DNA of 64,000 bases from Pseudomonadota bacterium (GTDB lineage: Bacteria; Pseudomonadota; Alphaproteobacteria; Sphingomonadales; Sphingomonadaceae): NCBI GenBank assembly GCA_023457895.1, contig JAEXAY010000005.1, forward strand, positions 186,001-250,000, read 5' to 3'. Shown piece by piece: positions 33,539-43,676 of the stretch (position 1 is its first letter; each line of letters begins with the position of its first letter). Below the pieces are notes generated by a model. It saw only the letters and a list, made by a program, of their open reading frames with translations, was not told the origin of the DNA and did no database searches. A program made the position numbers and the translations under genes.

Positions 33539-34915
33539 GTGGCGGCAAACTGGACCCCGGCCAGCTGGCGGACGCAAGAAGGACGGCAAATGCCGGCCTA
33601 TCGCGATGCGGCCGCGCTCGAGGCGGCGGAAGCGGAACTCAAAAACTACCCGCCGCTGGTGTTTGCAGGCGAAGCGCGCAACCTCAAGGCCGACCTCGCG
33701 CAGGTGGTGGACGGCAAGGCGTTCCTGCTGCAGGGCGGCGACTGCGCGGAAAGCTTCGCGGAATTCCACCCCAACAATATCCGCGACACCTTCCGTGTGC
33801 TGTTGCAGATGGCGGTGGTACTGACCTTTGCGTCCAAGCTGCCGGTGGTGAAGGTCGGCCGTATGGCGGGCCAGTTCGCCAAGCCGCGTTCCGCCGACTT
33901 CGAGGAAGTGGACGGCGTATCGCTCCCCTCCTATCGCGGTGACATCATCAACGATATCGCGTTCGCAGCCGAAGGCCGCGAGCCTGATCCGCGCCGGATG
34001 GTGCGCGCCTACAGTCAGGCGGCGGCCACGCTCAACCTGCTGCGCGCCTTCTCGAACGGCGGCTATGCCAACCTCCACCAGGTCCACGCCTGGACGCACG
34101 ACTTCATGGGCCGCAGCCCGTGGGCGCAGAAATATAGCGAGATGGCCGACCGTATCGGCGAGGCGCTCGCGTTCATGGAGGCCTGCGGGATCAACCCCGA
34201 GACCGTGCCGCAGATCAAGGCGACGACCTTCTACACCAGCCACGAGGCGTTGCTGCTGCCCTACGAACAGGCACTGACGCGGCAGGACAGCCTGACCGGC
34301 GACTGGTACGACACTTCGGCGCATATGTTGTGGATCGGCGACCGCACCCGCTTCGAAGGCTCGGCGCATGTCGAATATCTGCGCGGCATCGGCAATCCGA
34401 TCGGGATGAAATGCGGGCCGAGCCTTGAACCCGACGCGCTGTTGCGCCTGCTCGATACGCTCAATCCGGGCCGCGAGCCGGGGCGGATGACGCTCATCAC
34501 CCGCTACGGCCATGACAAGATCGAGGCGGGCCTGCCCAAGCTGGTCCGCGCGGTCAAGGCCGAGGGCCATCCGGTGATCTGGTCGTGCGACCCGATGCAC
34601 GGAAATGTCATCAAGGCGGCGAGCGGCTACAAGACCCGCCCGTTCGACCGCATCCTCGCCGAAGTGCGCGGTTTCTTTGCGGTGCACCGCGCCGAAGGGA
34701 CGTTCGCGGGCGGCATCCATGCCGAGATGACCGGGCAGAACGTCACCGAATGCACGGGCGGCGCGATCGCCATCACCGACGAGGGCCTGTCCGACCGCTA
34801 CCACACCCATTGCGACCCGCGTTTGAACGCGGCGCAAAGCCTTGAACTCGCTTTCCTGCTGGCTGAAATGCTCAATCAGGAACTGGCCGACCGGGGCAAG
34901 CGCGAGGCCGCATAG
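33539..34915 (+). CDS. Class II 3-deoxy-7-phosphoheptulonate (DAHP) synthase
   Basis: Commits phosphoenolpyruvate and erythrose 4-phosphate to the shikimate pathway. A 458-residue plant-type (class II) enzyme. Diagnostic stretches are LLQGGDCAESFAEF with the metal-binding Cys, KVGRMAGQFAKPRS, GMKCGPSLEPDALL, LITRYGHDKIEAGLPKLV, WSCDPMHGN, and GGIHAEMTGQNVTECTGG near the C-terminus. The start is a GTG at 33539 preceded by ACAGGAG. A strong hairpin (34929-34969) follows the stop codon. Confidence 0.96.
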   Translation: MAANWTPASWRTQEGRQMPAYRDAAALEAAEAELKNYPPLVFAGEARNLKADLAQVVDGKAFLLQGGDCAESFAEFHPNNIRDTFRVLLQMAVVLTFASKLPVVKVGRMAGQFAKPRSADFEEVDGVSLPSYRGDIINDIAFAAEGREPDPRRMVRAYSQAAATLNLLRAFSNGGYANLHQVHAWTHDFMGRSPWAQKYSEMADRIGEALAFMEACGINPETVPQIKATTFYTSHEALLLPYEQALTRQDSLTGDWYDTSAHMLWIGDRTRFEGSAHVEYLRGIGNPIGMKCGPSLEPDALLRLLDTLNPGREPGRMTLITRYGHDKIEAGLPKLVRAVKAEGHPVIWSCDPMHGNVIKAASGYKTRPFDRILAEVRGFFAVHRAEGTFAGGIHAEMTGQNVTECTGGAIAITDEGLSDRYHTHCDPRLNAAQSLELAFLLAEMLNQELADRGKREAA

Positions 34916-34928
34916 GTCTGTTCAACAA

Positions 34929-34969
34929 GGCCTGTGCCCAGCGCAGCTTTGCTGCTCAGGGCGCAGGCC
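34929..34969. terminator. Stem-loop between convergent genes, likely bidirectional terminator
   Basis: An 11-base-pair stem (GGCCTGTGCCC with GGGCGCAGGCC, one G-T wobble) contains an inner hairpin GCAGC-TTT-GCTGC. It lies between the stops of the DAHP synthase gene (+) and the GH97 gene (-). There is no clear T-run, so termination efficiency is uncertain. Confidence 0.55.
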
Positions 34970-35003
34970 GGCCCGTAAGCCCTGGCCTGCCGCAGCGCGG
35001 GTA

Positions 35004-37061
35004 TCACAGCGCTACGAAACGGATCGCCTGCCCGCCCCCCGGGGCGAGCTTGACATTGAGCGTGTCGGTGCTGGTCACCGTCTTTTGCTCAACGGCAAAG
35101 GCAAAGGGGTTAGTCCGGAAGTCGGCGCCATCCCCATCACGATAGATTTCCGCACGATACCGCTTGCCCTTGTCGAGGAAGCCGAGCGGAACGGACAGGT
35201 CACGGCCCTGCTCGTCGGTGATCGCGCCGAGGAACCAGCTTTTCCCGTTCCGCTCCTTGCGCGCGATGGTGACATAGCGCCCGACCTCGCCATTGAGCAC
35301 GCGCGTGTCGGCCCAGTCGACCGCGACGTCCTTGATGAACTGGAACGCTTCGGGGTGCTTTTCGTAATTTTCGGGAAGGTCGGCGGCCATCTGGATCGGC
35401 GAATAGATGGTGACATAATAGGCCAGCTGGCGCGCCAGCGTCGACGGGATCGGGGTGCCGCCGCGGCCCTTGAGGCTCACAATCCCCGGGGTGAAATCGA
35501 ACGGACCGCCGAGCATGCGGGTAAAGATCATCGCGGTATCGTAGCTTGGCGGGTTCTTGGGCACGCCCCAGGCATTATATTCCATCCCGCGCTGGCCCTC
35601 GCGGCTGATCCAGTTGGGATAGGTACGGCGCAGGCCAGTATCCTTGACCGGCTCGTGCGGGTTGACCGCGACATGATAGCGCGCCGCCGTCTGCACCACC
35701 TTGAGGTGATGGTTGACCGCCGCCTGCCCTTCGTGCCAGCCGAAGCCGGTCGAGCCACCCTCGCGCACCGTGCGAAAACCGCCGGCGTCGGACACATAGC
35801 CGGTCTTGACGCTGTCGATGCCGAGTTTCCGATAGAGCGCCATCGCCGCTTCGAGCTGGCTTTCATAATGGGCGGCGTTGGCCGAGGTTTCATTATGGCC
35901 GATGATCGCGACGCCCTTCGCGCGCGCATAATCGGTCACGGCCTTGAGGTCGTAATCGGGATAGGCCTCGGTAAAGCTGAAATCCTGACCGTTGGCGAAC
36001 CAGTCGCCGTCCCAGCCCTTGTTCCAGCCTTCGACCAGCACTCCGCCGAACCCATTGGCCGCGGCAAAATCGATCATCTTCCTGGTATATTCGGTGGTCG
36101 CGCCATGTTTCGGCCCCGACGCCCAGCTTTGCGTGTCGAGATGCATGCCCCACCATATGCCGACATATTTGCGGGGTTTGACCCAGCTCACATCGCCGAG
36201 CTTGTTGGGTTCATTCAGATTGAGGATGAGTGTGTTGGCCGCATAGAGCTTGGGCGCGTCGCCGGCAATGAGCAGCGTGCGCCACGGCGTCGTGAAGGGC
36301 CTCGCCGGATCAAGCCTGACCGACACCTTGGGTCCGCCGTTTCCCGGATAAAGCGAGGCCTTGAGCAGCCCGCCTTTCACCTTGGTCACATTCATCGCCG
36401 AATAATCTACCAGCGCCGCTTCATGGATCGCGACATGGGTGCCGTCCGCGAGCTTCAGCGTCAGCGGGGTCATCGAGGTACCCATTTCGGCGATCGGGGT
36501 TTCGTTGTAGAGATATTCCTCGCGGTTCGATTCAAGCGCGGTCGTCCACCAGGCAGTCGCGGGCTGGGCGATATCGAACTGGGTCAGTTCCTCACCGATG
36601 TTGAGCGCCTTGAGATTTTCCTGCGCCGGGATTTCATAGCGGAAGCCGACGCCGTCATCGAACACGCGGAACGTCATATCGAAGCCCCGCGCCAGCGGGG
36701 TGGTTTCCCGGAAATGCAGCTTGAGCTCGTTGAAGCGGTTGTTGACCGTCTTCCATTCACCCCAGGGCTGGTCCCAATTTTCGTTGACCGCGCGGCGACC
36801 CGCTTCGCTCATCGCAAGGTTGCGGTGGAGCTTGGGCGCATCGGTCAGGATGAAGCCGAGTTCGGACGGGTTCACCACCGGCTTGCCGTTGCGGCTGATG
36901 CTGTAGAGCGGCCGCCCCTCGCCGTTGGTGGTGACGGTCACGCTGAGCGAACGATCGGGCGAGACCACCGTCGCACTGGGCGGCGATGGCTGCTGCGAGA
37001 GGGCGGGACTTGTGCCCGCCAGCGCCATCATCAACGCCATTGGGCGGGCCAGCTTCCTCAT
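35004..37061 (-). CDS. Glycoside hydrolase family 97 (SusB-like alpha-glucosidase)
   Basis: A 685-residue periplasmic glycosidase with signal peptide MRKLARPMALMMALAGTSPALSQ. The N-terminal beta-sandwich (residues about 25-270) is followed by the TIM barrel, with WWGMHLDTQSWASGPKHGATTEY, VLVEGWNKGWDGDW and the catalytic-region motif NPHEPVKDTGLRRTYPNW...REGQRGMEYNAW, which fits the inverting alpha-glucosidase branch. It probably releases glucose from maltodextrins. The start was placed where AAGGAGAGAG precedes the ATG; an upstream start adds MKKDARRET. It is the last gene of the maltodextrin locus. Confidence 0.93.
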   Translation of the reverse strand: MRKLARPMALMMALAGTSPALSQQPSPPSATVVSPDRSLSVTVTTNGEGRPLYSISRNGKPVVNPSELGFILTDAPKLHRNLAMSEAGRRAVNENWDQPWGEWKTVNNRFNELKLHFRETTPLARGFDMTFRVFDDGVGFRYEIPAQENLKALNIGEELTQFDIAQPATAWWTTALESNREEYLYNETPIAEMGTSMTPLTLKLADGTHVAIHEAALVDYSAMNVTKVKGGLLKASLYPGNGGPKVSVRLDPARPFTTPWRTLLIAGDAPKLYAANTLILNLNEPNKLGDVSWVKPRKYVGIWWGMHLDTQSWASGPKHGATTEYTRKMIDFAAANGFGGVLVEGWNKGWDGDWFANGQDFSFTEAYPDYDLKAVTDYARAKGVAIIGHNETSANAAHYESQLEAAMALYRKLGIDSVKTGYVSDAGGFRTVREGGSTGFGWHEGQAAVNHHLKVVQTAARYHVAVNPHEPVKDTGLRRTYPNWISREGQRGMEYNAWGVPKNPPSYDTAMIFTRMLGGPFDFTPGIVSLKGRGGTPIPSTLARQLAYYVTIYSPIQMAADLPENYEKHPEAFQFIKDVAVDWADTRVLNGEVGRYVTIARKERNGKSWFLGAITDEQGRDLSVPLGFLDKGKRYRAEIYRDGDGADFRTNPFAFAVEQKTVTSTDTLNVKLAPGGGQAIRFVAL

Positions 37062-37089
37062 CGTCTCTCTCCTTGCGTCTTTTTTCAAG

Positions 37090-38718
37090 CTAGCGCTTGC
37101 GCGCGATGAAACCGCCGAGCGGCGGCAACCGGGTCAGCGTCGCCTCGCCGGTCGCGGCCAATATCTCCGCCTCCCCGGCGCCTTCCCATACAATCATCCG
37201 CTCACCGGGATTGAAGGCGCAAACCAGCGTTTCGCCGTCATTGCTGCGCTCGAACGCCACCATATCCTCCGGCGTCTGGAGCAGGCGCAGCGAACCGAGC
37301 CGCAGCGCGGGCCTGTCCTTGCGCAGCGCCAGCATCGCGCGGGTCCAGTGGAGTATCGAGGCCTCGTCTTCCTCCTGTACATCCACCGCGAGTGGCCGGT
37401 GGCTCGCCATCACCGGGAGCCAGGGCTCGGCGGCCGAAAAGCCCGCCTGAACCGCATCCCGCTGCCACGGCATCGGCGTGCGCGCGCCATCGCGCCCGAG
37501 CGTCTGCGGCCAGTTGGCGATGGCTTCGGGGTCCTGCAATTTTTCGAACGGCACCTCGCCCTGCGGCAAGCCCAGTTCCTCGCCATAATAGAGGAAGATA
37601 TTACCGCGCAGCGACGCCAGCAGCATTGCCTTCATCCGGTTGAACCGCACCTCGTCGCGCCCTTTGGCCCAGCGCGACACCGCACGCGGCGCATCGTGAT
37701 TTTCGAACGCCCAACTCGGCCAGTAATCGGGACCCGACCGTTCAGCGCTCGCGATCGCTTCGCGCACCGTGTCGCCGGTGAGGTCGCTCGCGTAGAGATA
37801 GACGAACCCATAGGCGGTATCGAGGCGGGCGGGACCGTCGGTGAACAGCTTCATCTCGCGCTCGGCGTCGTCGCCGCCGACTTCGGCCACGGTGAAGCGG
37901 TCGGGATAGGCGCGCACCGTCGCCGCAAGTTTTTCGAGGAACGGCACGATGTCGGCATGCCCCTGATTGTAGAGCTTGTCCTGAAAATCGAACGGGCGGG
38001 TGCGCGCGCCTTCCCGCGTCGCAGGGGGATTATCGCGGAACGCGGGGTCGTGGATCGAAAAATTGATCGCATCGAGCCGGAAGCCATCGACGCCGCGATC
38101 GAGCCAGAAGCGCAGCACGTCGAAGATCGCCTGCTGCACCTCGGGGTTACGGACGTTGAGCTGCGGCTGCTCCTTGAGGAAATTATGCATATAATATTGG
38201 CCGCGCCGTGCGTCCCACGTCCATGCCGGGCCGCCGAACACCGACTGCCAGTTGGTCGGCGGCGAACCGTCGGGCTTCGCATCGTGCCAGACATACCAGC
38301 CGGCGCGCGCATTGTCGCGACTCGCGCGGCTTTCGGCAAACCAGGGATGCTGGTCGGACGTGTGCGAAAATACCTGGTCGACCAGCAGCTTGAGGCCAAG
38401 TTGATGCGCGCGTGCCACCAGCGCGTCGAAATCGGCGAGCGTTCCGAACATGGGATCGACGTCGCAATAATCGGCGACATCATAGCCGAAGTCGCGCATC
38501 GGCGAGCGGTAGAAGGGCGACACCCAGACGCCATCGACACCGAGCGAGGCGACATGATCGAGATGCGCGGTAATCCCGGCAAGGTCGCCGATGCCGTCGC
38601 CATTGCTGTCCGCGAAGCTGCGCGGATAGACCTGATAGATGCACGCGCCGCGCCACCAGGGCTGGACGCCGTCACGCGCGGGCGCGGTAGCTTCACTATT
38701 CGACGCGACCTGATCCAT
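37090..38718 (-). CDS. GH13 alpha-glucosidase, cytoplasmic type
   Basis: A 542-residue GH13 enzyme without a signal peptide, related to oligo-1,6-glucosidase/alpha-glucosidase. Conserved regions are in order: WWRGACIYQVYPRSFADSNGDGIGDLAGI, LLVDQVFSHTSDQHPWF, DGFRLDAINF (nucleophile Asp), FTVAEVGG (acid/base Glu) and FENHDAPR (transition-state Asp). It would hydrolyse imported maltose or maltodextrins. A longer frame to 38772 would overlap the next gene, so the start at MDQVASN is preferred, though no strong ribosome site is seen. Confidence 0.93.
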   Translation of the reverse strand: MDQVASNSEATAPARDGVQPWWRGACIYQVYPRSFADSNGDGIGDLAGITAHLDHVASLGVDGVWVSPFYRSPMRDFGYDVADYCDVDPMFGTLADFDALVARAHQLGLKLLVDQVFSHTSDQHPWFAESRASRDNARAGWYVWHDAKPDGSPPTNWQSVFGGPAWTWDARRGQYYMHNFLKEQPQLNVRNPEVQQAIFDVLRFWLDRGVDGFRLDAINFSIHDPAFRDNPPATREGARTRPFDFQDKLYNQGHADIVPFLEKLAATVRAYPDRFTVAEVGGDDAEREMKLFTDGPARLDTAYGFVYLYASDLTGDTVREAIASAERSGPDYWPSWAFENHDAPRAVSRWAKGRDEVRFNRMKAMLLASLRGNIFLYYGEELGLPQGEVPFEKLQDPEAIANWPQTLGRDGARTPMPWQRDAVQAGFSAAEPWLPVMASHRPLAVDVQEEDEASILHWTRAMLALRKDRPALRLGSLRLLQTPEDMVAFERSNDGETLVCAFNPGERMIVWEGAGEAEILAATGEATLTRLPPLGGFIARKR

Positions 38719-38746
38719 CTTTGTCTTTTCTATCCTCTTGTCATTG

Positions 38747-40561
38747 TCAGCGCGCCGCTGCGCAAACCACATAGCCGAACGCCGGCAAGGTCAGGCCAAG
38801 CTGGCCGGGCTTCGCGCTCACGGCGGCGCATTGCCCCGCCAGCGCGGTCCATGTGGTCGACTGCATATCAACCTCGACATTCGCTGTGAGGCTTTGCGCA
38901 GACGTATTCGCGGCGAAAAGATATTCGCGCCCGTCACTCCCGATCCGCGACCAGGCGACCAGACCGGGCTTCTCGCCCGAGGCGCGCAGGATGAGGCGGC
39001 CGCGCCGCAGGGCCTCATGGTCGCTGCGGATCCGGGCCAGCGCGGCGATCTCGCGATAAAGCGGGTGCGCCGTGTCGAAATTGGCGACCGCCGTGGTCGC
39101 GCTCGTGCCGATCAGCCTGTTGTCGTTGTAGACCGCCGTCTTGGAAGCAAACATCGGCTCGCGCGCGAGCTGGTCGCCGCCATCGCCGGTGAAGCCCTGC
39201 TCGTCGCCATAATAGATCACCGCGGGCCCGCGAGAGAACAGCATCAGCGCATGGGCGAGTTTCGCCCGCGCGAGCCATTCCGCGTCGCTCGCCTCTGGGA
39301 AGGCCTGCGCGATGAACATGCCGATCCGGCCCATGTCATGATTGCCGAGAAAGACCGGAAGCTGCATCGCGCCCGCCTCGCCGCCTTCGTAGAGGACGTC
39401 CTGCTTGTAGAGTTTTTCGAACACCTCGGTGCCCGCGGTGCCAGCGACCGAACGCTTGACTGCCTGCTGGAAGGCAAAATCGAGCACGGCAGGGAGATGA
39501 TCGCGCCTTGTGTGGATCGCGAGTTGGCCCGGTTCGAGGCTTTCATCGAACACCTCGCCGAAGATATGGAAGTTGGGAATGCCGTTCGCCTTGGCCCGCT
39601 CAAGCATGGCGGGCGCGAATTTCTGCCAGAATTCGGGGTTCACATGCTTGGCGGTATCGATCCGAAAGCCATCGACCTTGAAACGGTCGATCCAGCTGCC
39701 GAAAATCTCGATGAATCCGTCGATCACGCGCGGGTCCTCGGTCATCAGATCGTCGAGCCCGGAAAAGTCGCCATAGGTCGCGCTCTCGCCCTTGAACGTC
39801 GAATTGCCGCGATTGTGATAATAGCGGATATCGTTGAGCCAGGCGGGGACCTTGACGCTTTTCTCCGCTGCCGGGACGTAGGGAGTGTAGGCGTAATTGG
39901 GGGTGGTCAGCGCCTCGAAATTCGCGCGCGTCTGGAGATGGTCACCCCTGAAACCGCCGTTGATCGGCTTGCCGGTCGTAGCGTCGGCCCAATAGGGATA
40001 ATCGGCCTTCGAGCGATAATCGCAGCCGTTCGGACATTCGCGATACCGGATCACGTCCGCCGTATGGTTGGCGATGATGTCCATATAGACTTTCATGCCG
40101 CGCGCGTGCGCCGCCTCGACGAAAGCCTTGAACTCTTCATTGGTGCCGAAGTGCGGGTCGACCCGCGTGAAGTCGGTCACCCAATAGCCGTGATAGCCCG
40201 CGCTTTCGTCGCCCTTCGGCCCCTGCACCGGCTTGTTCTTGAAAATCGGCGCGAACCAGATCGCGGTCGCGCCGAGCCCCTGGATATAATCGAGCCGCCG
40301 GGTGAGACCCTTGAGGTCGCCGCCCTGGAAAAAGCCCTTGGCGGCGGGATCATATCCGGTCTTGAGCCGGTCGCCCTTGAGGCCGCCGCGATCGTTTCTG
40401 GGATCGCCATTCTCGAACCGGTCGGGGAGAACGAAATAGATCACCTCGTCCTGCGGCAGCCGGTCGCGGTAGCCGGTCGCGGGCGCCGCCGGGGTCTGTG
40501 CAGCAGCGGGGAGCGGCAGCAGCAGGCTGGCGGCCACCATCAGAGCGAGGCCTGTTTTCAT
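38747..40561 (-). CDS. Secreted GH13 alpha-amylase family protein
   Basis: A 604-residue exported amylase. The signal peptide is MKTGLALMVAASLLLPLPAAAQ. The catalytic barrel shows MKVYMDIIANHTADV, VDGFRIDTAKHVN (nucleophile Asp), FHIFGEVFDES (acid/base Glu) and VFLGNHDMGR. A C-terminal beta domain ends GYVVCAAAR. It likely works in the periplasm or at the outer membrane on starch or cyclodextrins. Three successive ATG codons lie at the start; the third (40561) stands best spaced after GAAGAAAGG. A 210-base gap with the receptor terminator precedes it. Confidence 0.93.
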   Translation of the reverse strand: MKTGLALMVAASLLLPLPAAAQTPAAPATGYRDRLPQDEVIYFVLPDRFENGDPRNDRGGLKGDRLKTGYDPAAKGFFQGGDLKGLTRRLDYIQGLGATAIWFAPIFKNKPVQGPKGDESAGYHGYWVTDFTRVDPHFGTNEEFKAFVEAAHARGMKVYMDIIANHTADVIRYRECPNGCDYRSKADYPYWADATTGKPINGGFRGDHLQTRANFEALTTPNYAYTPYVPAAEKSVKVPAWLNDIRYYHNRGNSTFKGESATYGDFSGLDDLMTEDPRVIDGFIEIFGSWIDRFKVDGFRIDTAKHVNPEFWQKFAPAMLERAKANGIPNFHIFGEVFDESLEPGQLAIHTRRDHLPAVLDFAFQQAVKRSVAGTAGTEVFEKLYKQDVLYEGGEAGAMQLPVFLGNHDMGRIGMFIAQAFPEASDAEWLARAKLAHALMLFSRGPAVIYYGDEQGFTGDGGDQLAREPMFASKTAVYNDNRLIGTSATTAVANFDTAHPLYREIAALARIRSDHEALRRGRLILRASGEKPGLVAWSRIGSDGREYLFAANTSAQSLTANVEVDMQSTTWTALAGQCAAVSAKPGQLGLTLPAFGYVVCAAAR

Positions 40562-40727
40562 CATCATCCTTTCTTCGCGAGTGCACAGCGCCGCGCATAG
40601 TCGCCATGATCGGGTGTCCACCGTCGTCCGCCCGGCGCTGCCGCCGCGATGACGATGCGATAGGGTGGGCGTGCGGTCATCCTCTCCTAGCCTGCCGCCG
40701 ATATATGACCGGATGACAAAAGCGGTC

Positions 40728-40760
40728 AAAAAAGAGGCCCCCGCCACGCGGTCGGGAGCC
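40728..40760 (-). terminator. Rho-independent terminator of the maltodextrin-locus TBDR
   Basis: On the minus strand a stem (GGCTCCCG with CGGGGGCC, one wobble pair) around a 9-base loop is followed by TCTTTTTT. It lies just after the receptor stop at 40772, so the downstream amylase gene probably has its own promoter or relies on read-through. Confidence 0.75.
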
Positions 40761-40771
40761 CCGTCTATCGA

Positions 40772-43525
40772 TCAGAATTTATAGGTGATACCGGCCATGA
40801 AGTTGCGGCCGTAATTCTGGTAATCGCGGATCTGGCGCGGGTCATTGTTATAATAGGTCACGAACGGCTCGTTGGTGAGGTTCGATCCTTGCAACAACAC
40901 GCCCAGACCTTCGAGCGGACCCGACTGGAAGGTGTAGCCGATCTGAGCATCCACCACCATTTCACTCTTCGCCTGAATAAGGTCGCGGCGCAGGCTCAGA
41001 CCTGAAACTTCGGCGAGGAACTTGGAACGATAGCGGCCCGAGACACGTGCCTGGAAGCCATATTTTTCGAAATAGGCGGTTCCGTTGATGACCCAGCTGG
41101 ACAGACCCGGCATCGAAATCGGAGCGGCACCGCCTTCGCGCACCCGGCTTTTGGTGTAGGAGGCACTGCCCAAAACCCCGAACCCGTCAAGTGCGGGCGT
41201 CAACGCCGCGAGCGGAAGCGAAAGCGATGCTTCGGCACCATAAATATGGCCACCATTGCCGTTGACCCACTGCGAAGCAATTCCCTGCCGGGTTGCCACC
41301 GTGCCGCCATCCGGAACGACAGCGCCCGTGAAATCGGCAAGCGTGTTCTGCCGGTAGATGTAGTTTTCCAGATATTTGTAGAAGCCGCCGACCGAAATAT
41401 AGGCCCCGCGACCCATATATTTTTCCAGCGCGAGATCGACCGTATCGGCCATCAGCGGACGAAGCTTGGCATTGCCGATTTCACCCGACCAGGGAGAATT
41501 GGCAGGATCGGTGCTGTTACGCAGCAGCGGGTTGAAATTGACGCCGCCGCCGGGCTTCAGCTGATCCATGCGCGCACGGGCCAGCATCCGCGCCGCACCG
41601 AAGCGGAGGAAGGTATCGGGTGCGAACTCGAATGAAAGGTTCAGGCTGGGCAGGATTTCGGTATATTTGACCCCGTCCGTGACCGGGGTGGAAACCGTTC
41701 CTCCCTGGGGATTGGTCGCAGCCCAGAAGCTCGACGCCGTCTGGTCGGTATGGACAACCTGGACACCCGCATTACCCTTGATCGGCGTGCTGCCTTCCGA
41801 TGAGAAATTGGCTTGGAGGAAGCCGGTCAAGACCTTTTCCCGTACGGTAAAGTCATTGAATATGCGGCCCGGCGTCCATCCGGCTTCGTCGGTCAGCGTG
41901 TAGTTGCCGTCATTATAATAACGCCAGCTGTCGAACGACACCATGCCCGGAATGCCGATGAAAGCGAGCGACACCGGGTCATACAGATAGTCCGAAGGAA
42001 CTGCCACATTGTTGGGATAAGCCTTGCTGGTCAGCACAAAACCCCGGTCATCGAGGCTCTTCTTGCGATCCGAATAGTTGGCGCCGATGCGCACGCTGCT
42101 GACCGGACCGTCAAATTCCTGCGTCGCTTGCAGACGCAGCGACTTCAACTCGTCCTTGATCTTCGGCGTGTTGACGAAGCCATCCTGGCAATTGGCCGCA
42201 GCACCGCCGCAACCGTTCCACCCTTGCGGATCGGTAATGAGGAACAGGCTGGGATCGGCATAGTTGAGCGTCGGGTGCAGCATCATCCCACGGTCGGTCA
42301 TCTCATAGCCGAGCGCCGTCTCGCGCGCGCCAACGCCGCCGCCGCGGCCCGTGCCGAGATAGATTTCGAGGTTTTCTTCGGTCTTTTTAAGCTTGGACCA
42401 GCTGAGGTCGGCTTCGAGCGTCAGCTTGTCGTTGGGCTTGAACTGGTTGTTCCACCCGAAAGCGTATATGTCGGCCTTGCGATGTACCACATCGTTGCGC
42501 ATCACGCCTTCGGTTCCGACCCATGTGCCGCCCGTCACAAATCCGTCGGCTGCGGTGTAGCCCGGTTGCAGGGTCGAGTTGCCCCACGCAAGCGGGAACT
42601 CGATGCCGCGCAGGCGCTGGTCGTCATTGAAACGCGACCAGTAGCCGTCGATGGTCGAATGGAAGCTGTCCGAAGGTTCGAATTCGAGCACGCCCATCAC
42701 GGCGTCGCGCTTCAGTTCATTCGACTTCACATAAGGCTTGGCGCCGCCAATCACCTTGTTGCCGCCCGCCGCCGGGTTATCGCCCGGATAGCCCCACGCA
42801 TTGAAGCGCTCTTCCGCCGTCGGCGACTGCATCCGCGCATAGCCAAGCGCCCAACCGATCGTGCCGTCGGCATTCTGGTCGATATAGCTGATATTGGCGC
42901 GATAGCCCTTGTTCGAAATATCGGGGTTGAGCTTGCCGAGATCGTTGATCTCGAAACGCGCGCCGACGGCAATGGCGCGCTTGCCGAACGCCAACGGGCG
43001 CACGGTCTTCATGTCGATGGTGCCACCGATAGCCTGACCGATGAGGCTGGCATCGGGCGTCTTGTAAACCAGCGCACCGTTGAGCAGTTCCGAAGGGTAT
43101 TGGTCGAGCTCGACGCCGCGGTTGTTATTGGCCGAAACCTGCTCGCGGCCGTTGAGCAGCGTCGTCGTGAAATCGGGCGCGAGGCCGCGGATCGACACCA
43201 CATTCGCGCGGCCATCGAGACGCTGCGTCGCCAGCCCCGGCAGGCGCGAGAGCGATTCCGCGATCGACAGGTCGGGAAGCTTGCCGATGTCTTCGGCCGA
43301 GACCGCTTCGACAATCGAGGTGTTGTTCTTCTTCTGGTTGACGCTGTTTTCGATCGAACCGCGAATACCGGTCACGACGATTGCGTCCTCTTCGCCCGCC
43401 GTGGTCGAATCCTGCGCCGCATCCTGAGCATGGGCTACCGATGGTATAGCCAGCATGATCGCCAGGCCAATTGCGCCAGCGCTGGTGCTGGCGGCAAAAC
43501 GGACGCCGCTGAATTTCTGCGTCAT
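40772..43525 (-). CDS. TonB-dependent receptor for maltodextrin-type oligosaccharides
   Basis: A 917-residue outer-membrane receptor of the Caulobacter/Xanthomonas carbohydrate type. The signal peptide ends VAHAQD, then the TonB-box-like DAIVVTGIRGSIENSVNQKK, and the plug motif AESLSRLPGLATQRLDGRANVVSIRGLAPDF, followed by LDQYPSELLNGALVYKTPDASLIGQAIGGTIDM. The barrel ends MAGITYKF. The ATG at 43525 has GGAGAGG upstream. Position beside three alpha-glucan hydrolases and a divergent LacI regulator supports maltodextrin uptake; this is inference from context. Confidence 0.9.
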   Translation of the reverse strand: MTQKFSGVRFAASTSAGAIGLAIMLAIPSVAHAQDAAQDSTTAGEEDAIVVTGIRGSIENSVNQKKNNTSIVEAVSAEDIGKLPDLSIAESLSRLPGLATQRLDGRANVVSIRGLAPDFTTTLLNGREQVSANNNRGVELDQYPSELLNGALVYKTPDASLIGQAIGGTIDMKTVRPLAFGKRAIAVGARFEINDLGKLNPDISNKGYRANISYIDQNADGTIGWALGYARMQSPTAEERFNAWGYPGDNPAAGGNKVIGGAKPYVKSNELKRDAVMGVLEFEPSDSFHSTIDGYWSRFNDDQRLRGIEFPLAWGNSTLQPGYTAADGFVTGGTWVGTEGVMRNDVVHRKADIYAFGWNNQFKPNDKLTLEADLSWSKLKKTEENLEIYLGTGRGGGVGARETALGYEMTDRGMMLHPTLNYADPSLFLITDPQGWNGCGGAAANCQDGFVNTPKIKDELKSLRLQATQEFDGPVSSVRIGANYSDRKKSLDDRGFVLTSKAYPNNVAVPSDYLYDPVSLAFIGIPGMVSFDSWRYYNDGNYTLTDEAGWTPGRIFNDFTVREKVLTGFLQANFSSEGSTPIKGNAGVQVVHTDQTASSFWAATNPQGGTVSTPVTDGVKYTEILPSLNLSFEFAPDTFLRFGAARMLARARMDQLKPGGGVNFNPLLRNSTDPANSPWSGEIGNAKLRPLMADTVDLALEKYMGRGAYISVGGFYKYLENYIYRQNTLADFTGAVVPDGGTVATRQGIASQWVNGNGGHIYGAEASLSLPLAALTPALDGFGVLGSASYTKSRVREGGAAPISMPGLSSWVINGTAYFEKYGFQARVSGRYRSKFLAEVSGLSLRRDLIQAKSEMVVDAQIGYTFQSGPLEGLGVLLQGSNLTNEPFVTYYNNDPRQIRDYQNYGRNFMAGITYKF

Positions 43526-43666
43526 AACAACCTCTCCCTTTTTTGGCCGTCCCATTTGCAGGAGGATCAGCCGGCCTTGTCCCCGCTCCGTTCGATTGAG
43601 GCGTCCGGAGCCCAATAAATTCATGTTGCGGATAAGGCGGAATCGGTTCCGGACCCAAGCGGCTCA

Positions 43667-43676
43667 CATACGTATG
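43667..43676. promoter_or_regulatory. Candidate LacI-family operator (CATACGTATG)
   Basis: A perfect 10-base palindrome in the region between the divergent receptor and LacI genes, about 140 bases upstream of the receptor start. A near copy (CATACGAATG) lies at 43847-43856. LacI regulators bind such short palindromes centred on CG. The assignment is inferred from symmetry and position only. Confidence 0.5.

Noticed and set aside
34842..37109. Long open frame (755 codons) on the plus strand across the GH97 gene
   Set aside because: It is antisense to a clear GH97 enzyme, has no recognisable motifs and an Arg/His-rich, shadow-like composition. Similar long antisense frames over hppA (16247-18427), hisD (20076-21404), both GH13 genes (36925-40600) and the maltodextrin receptor (41813-43618) are products of high GC content.
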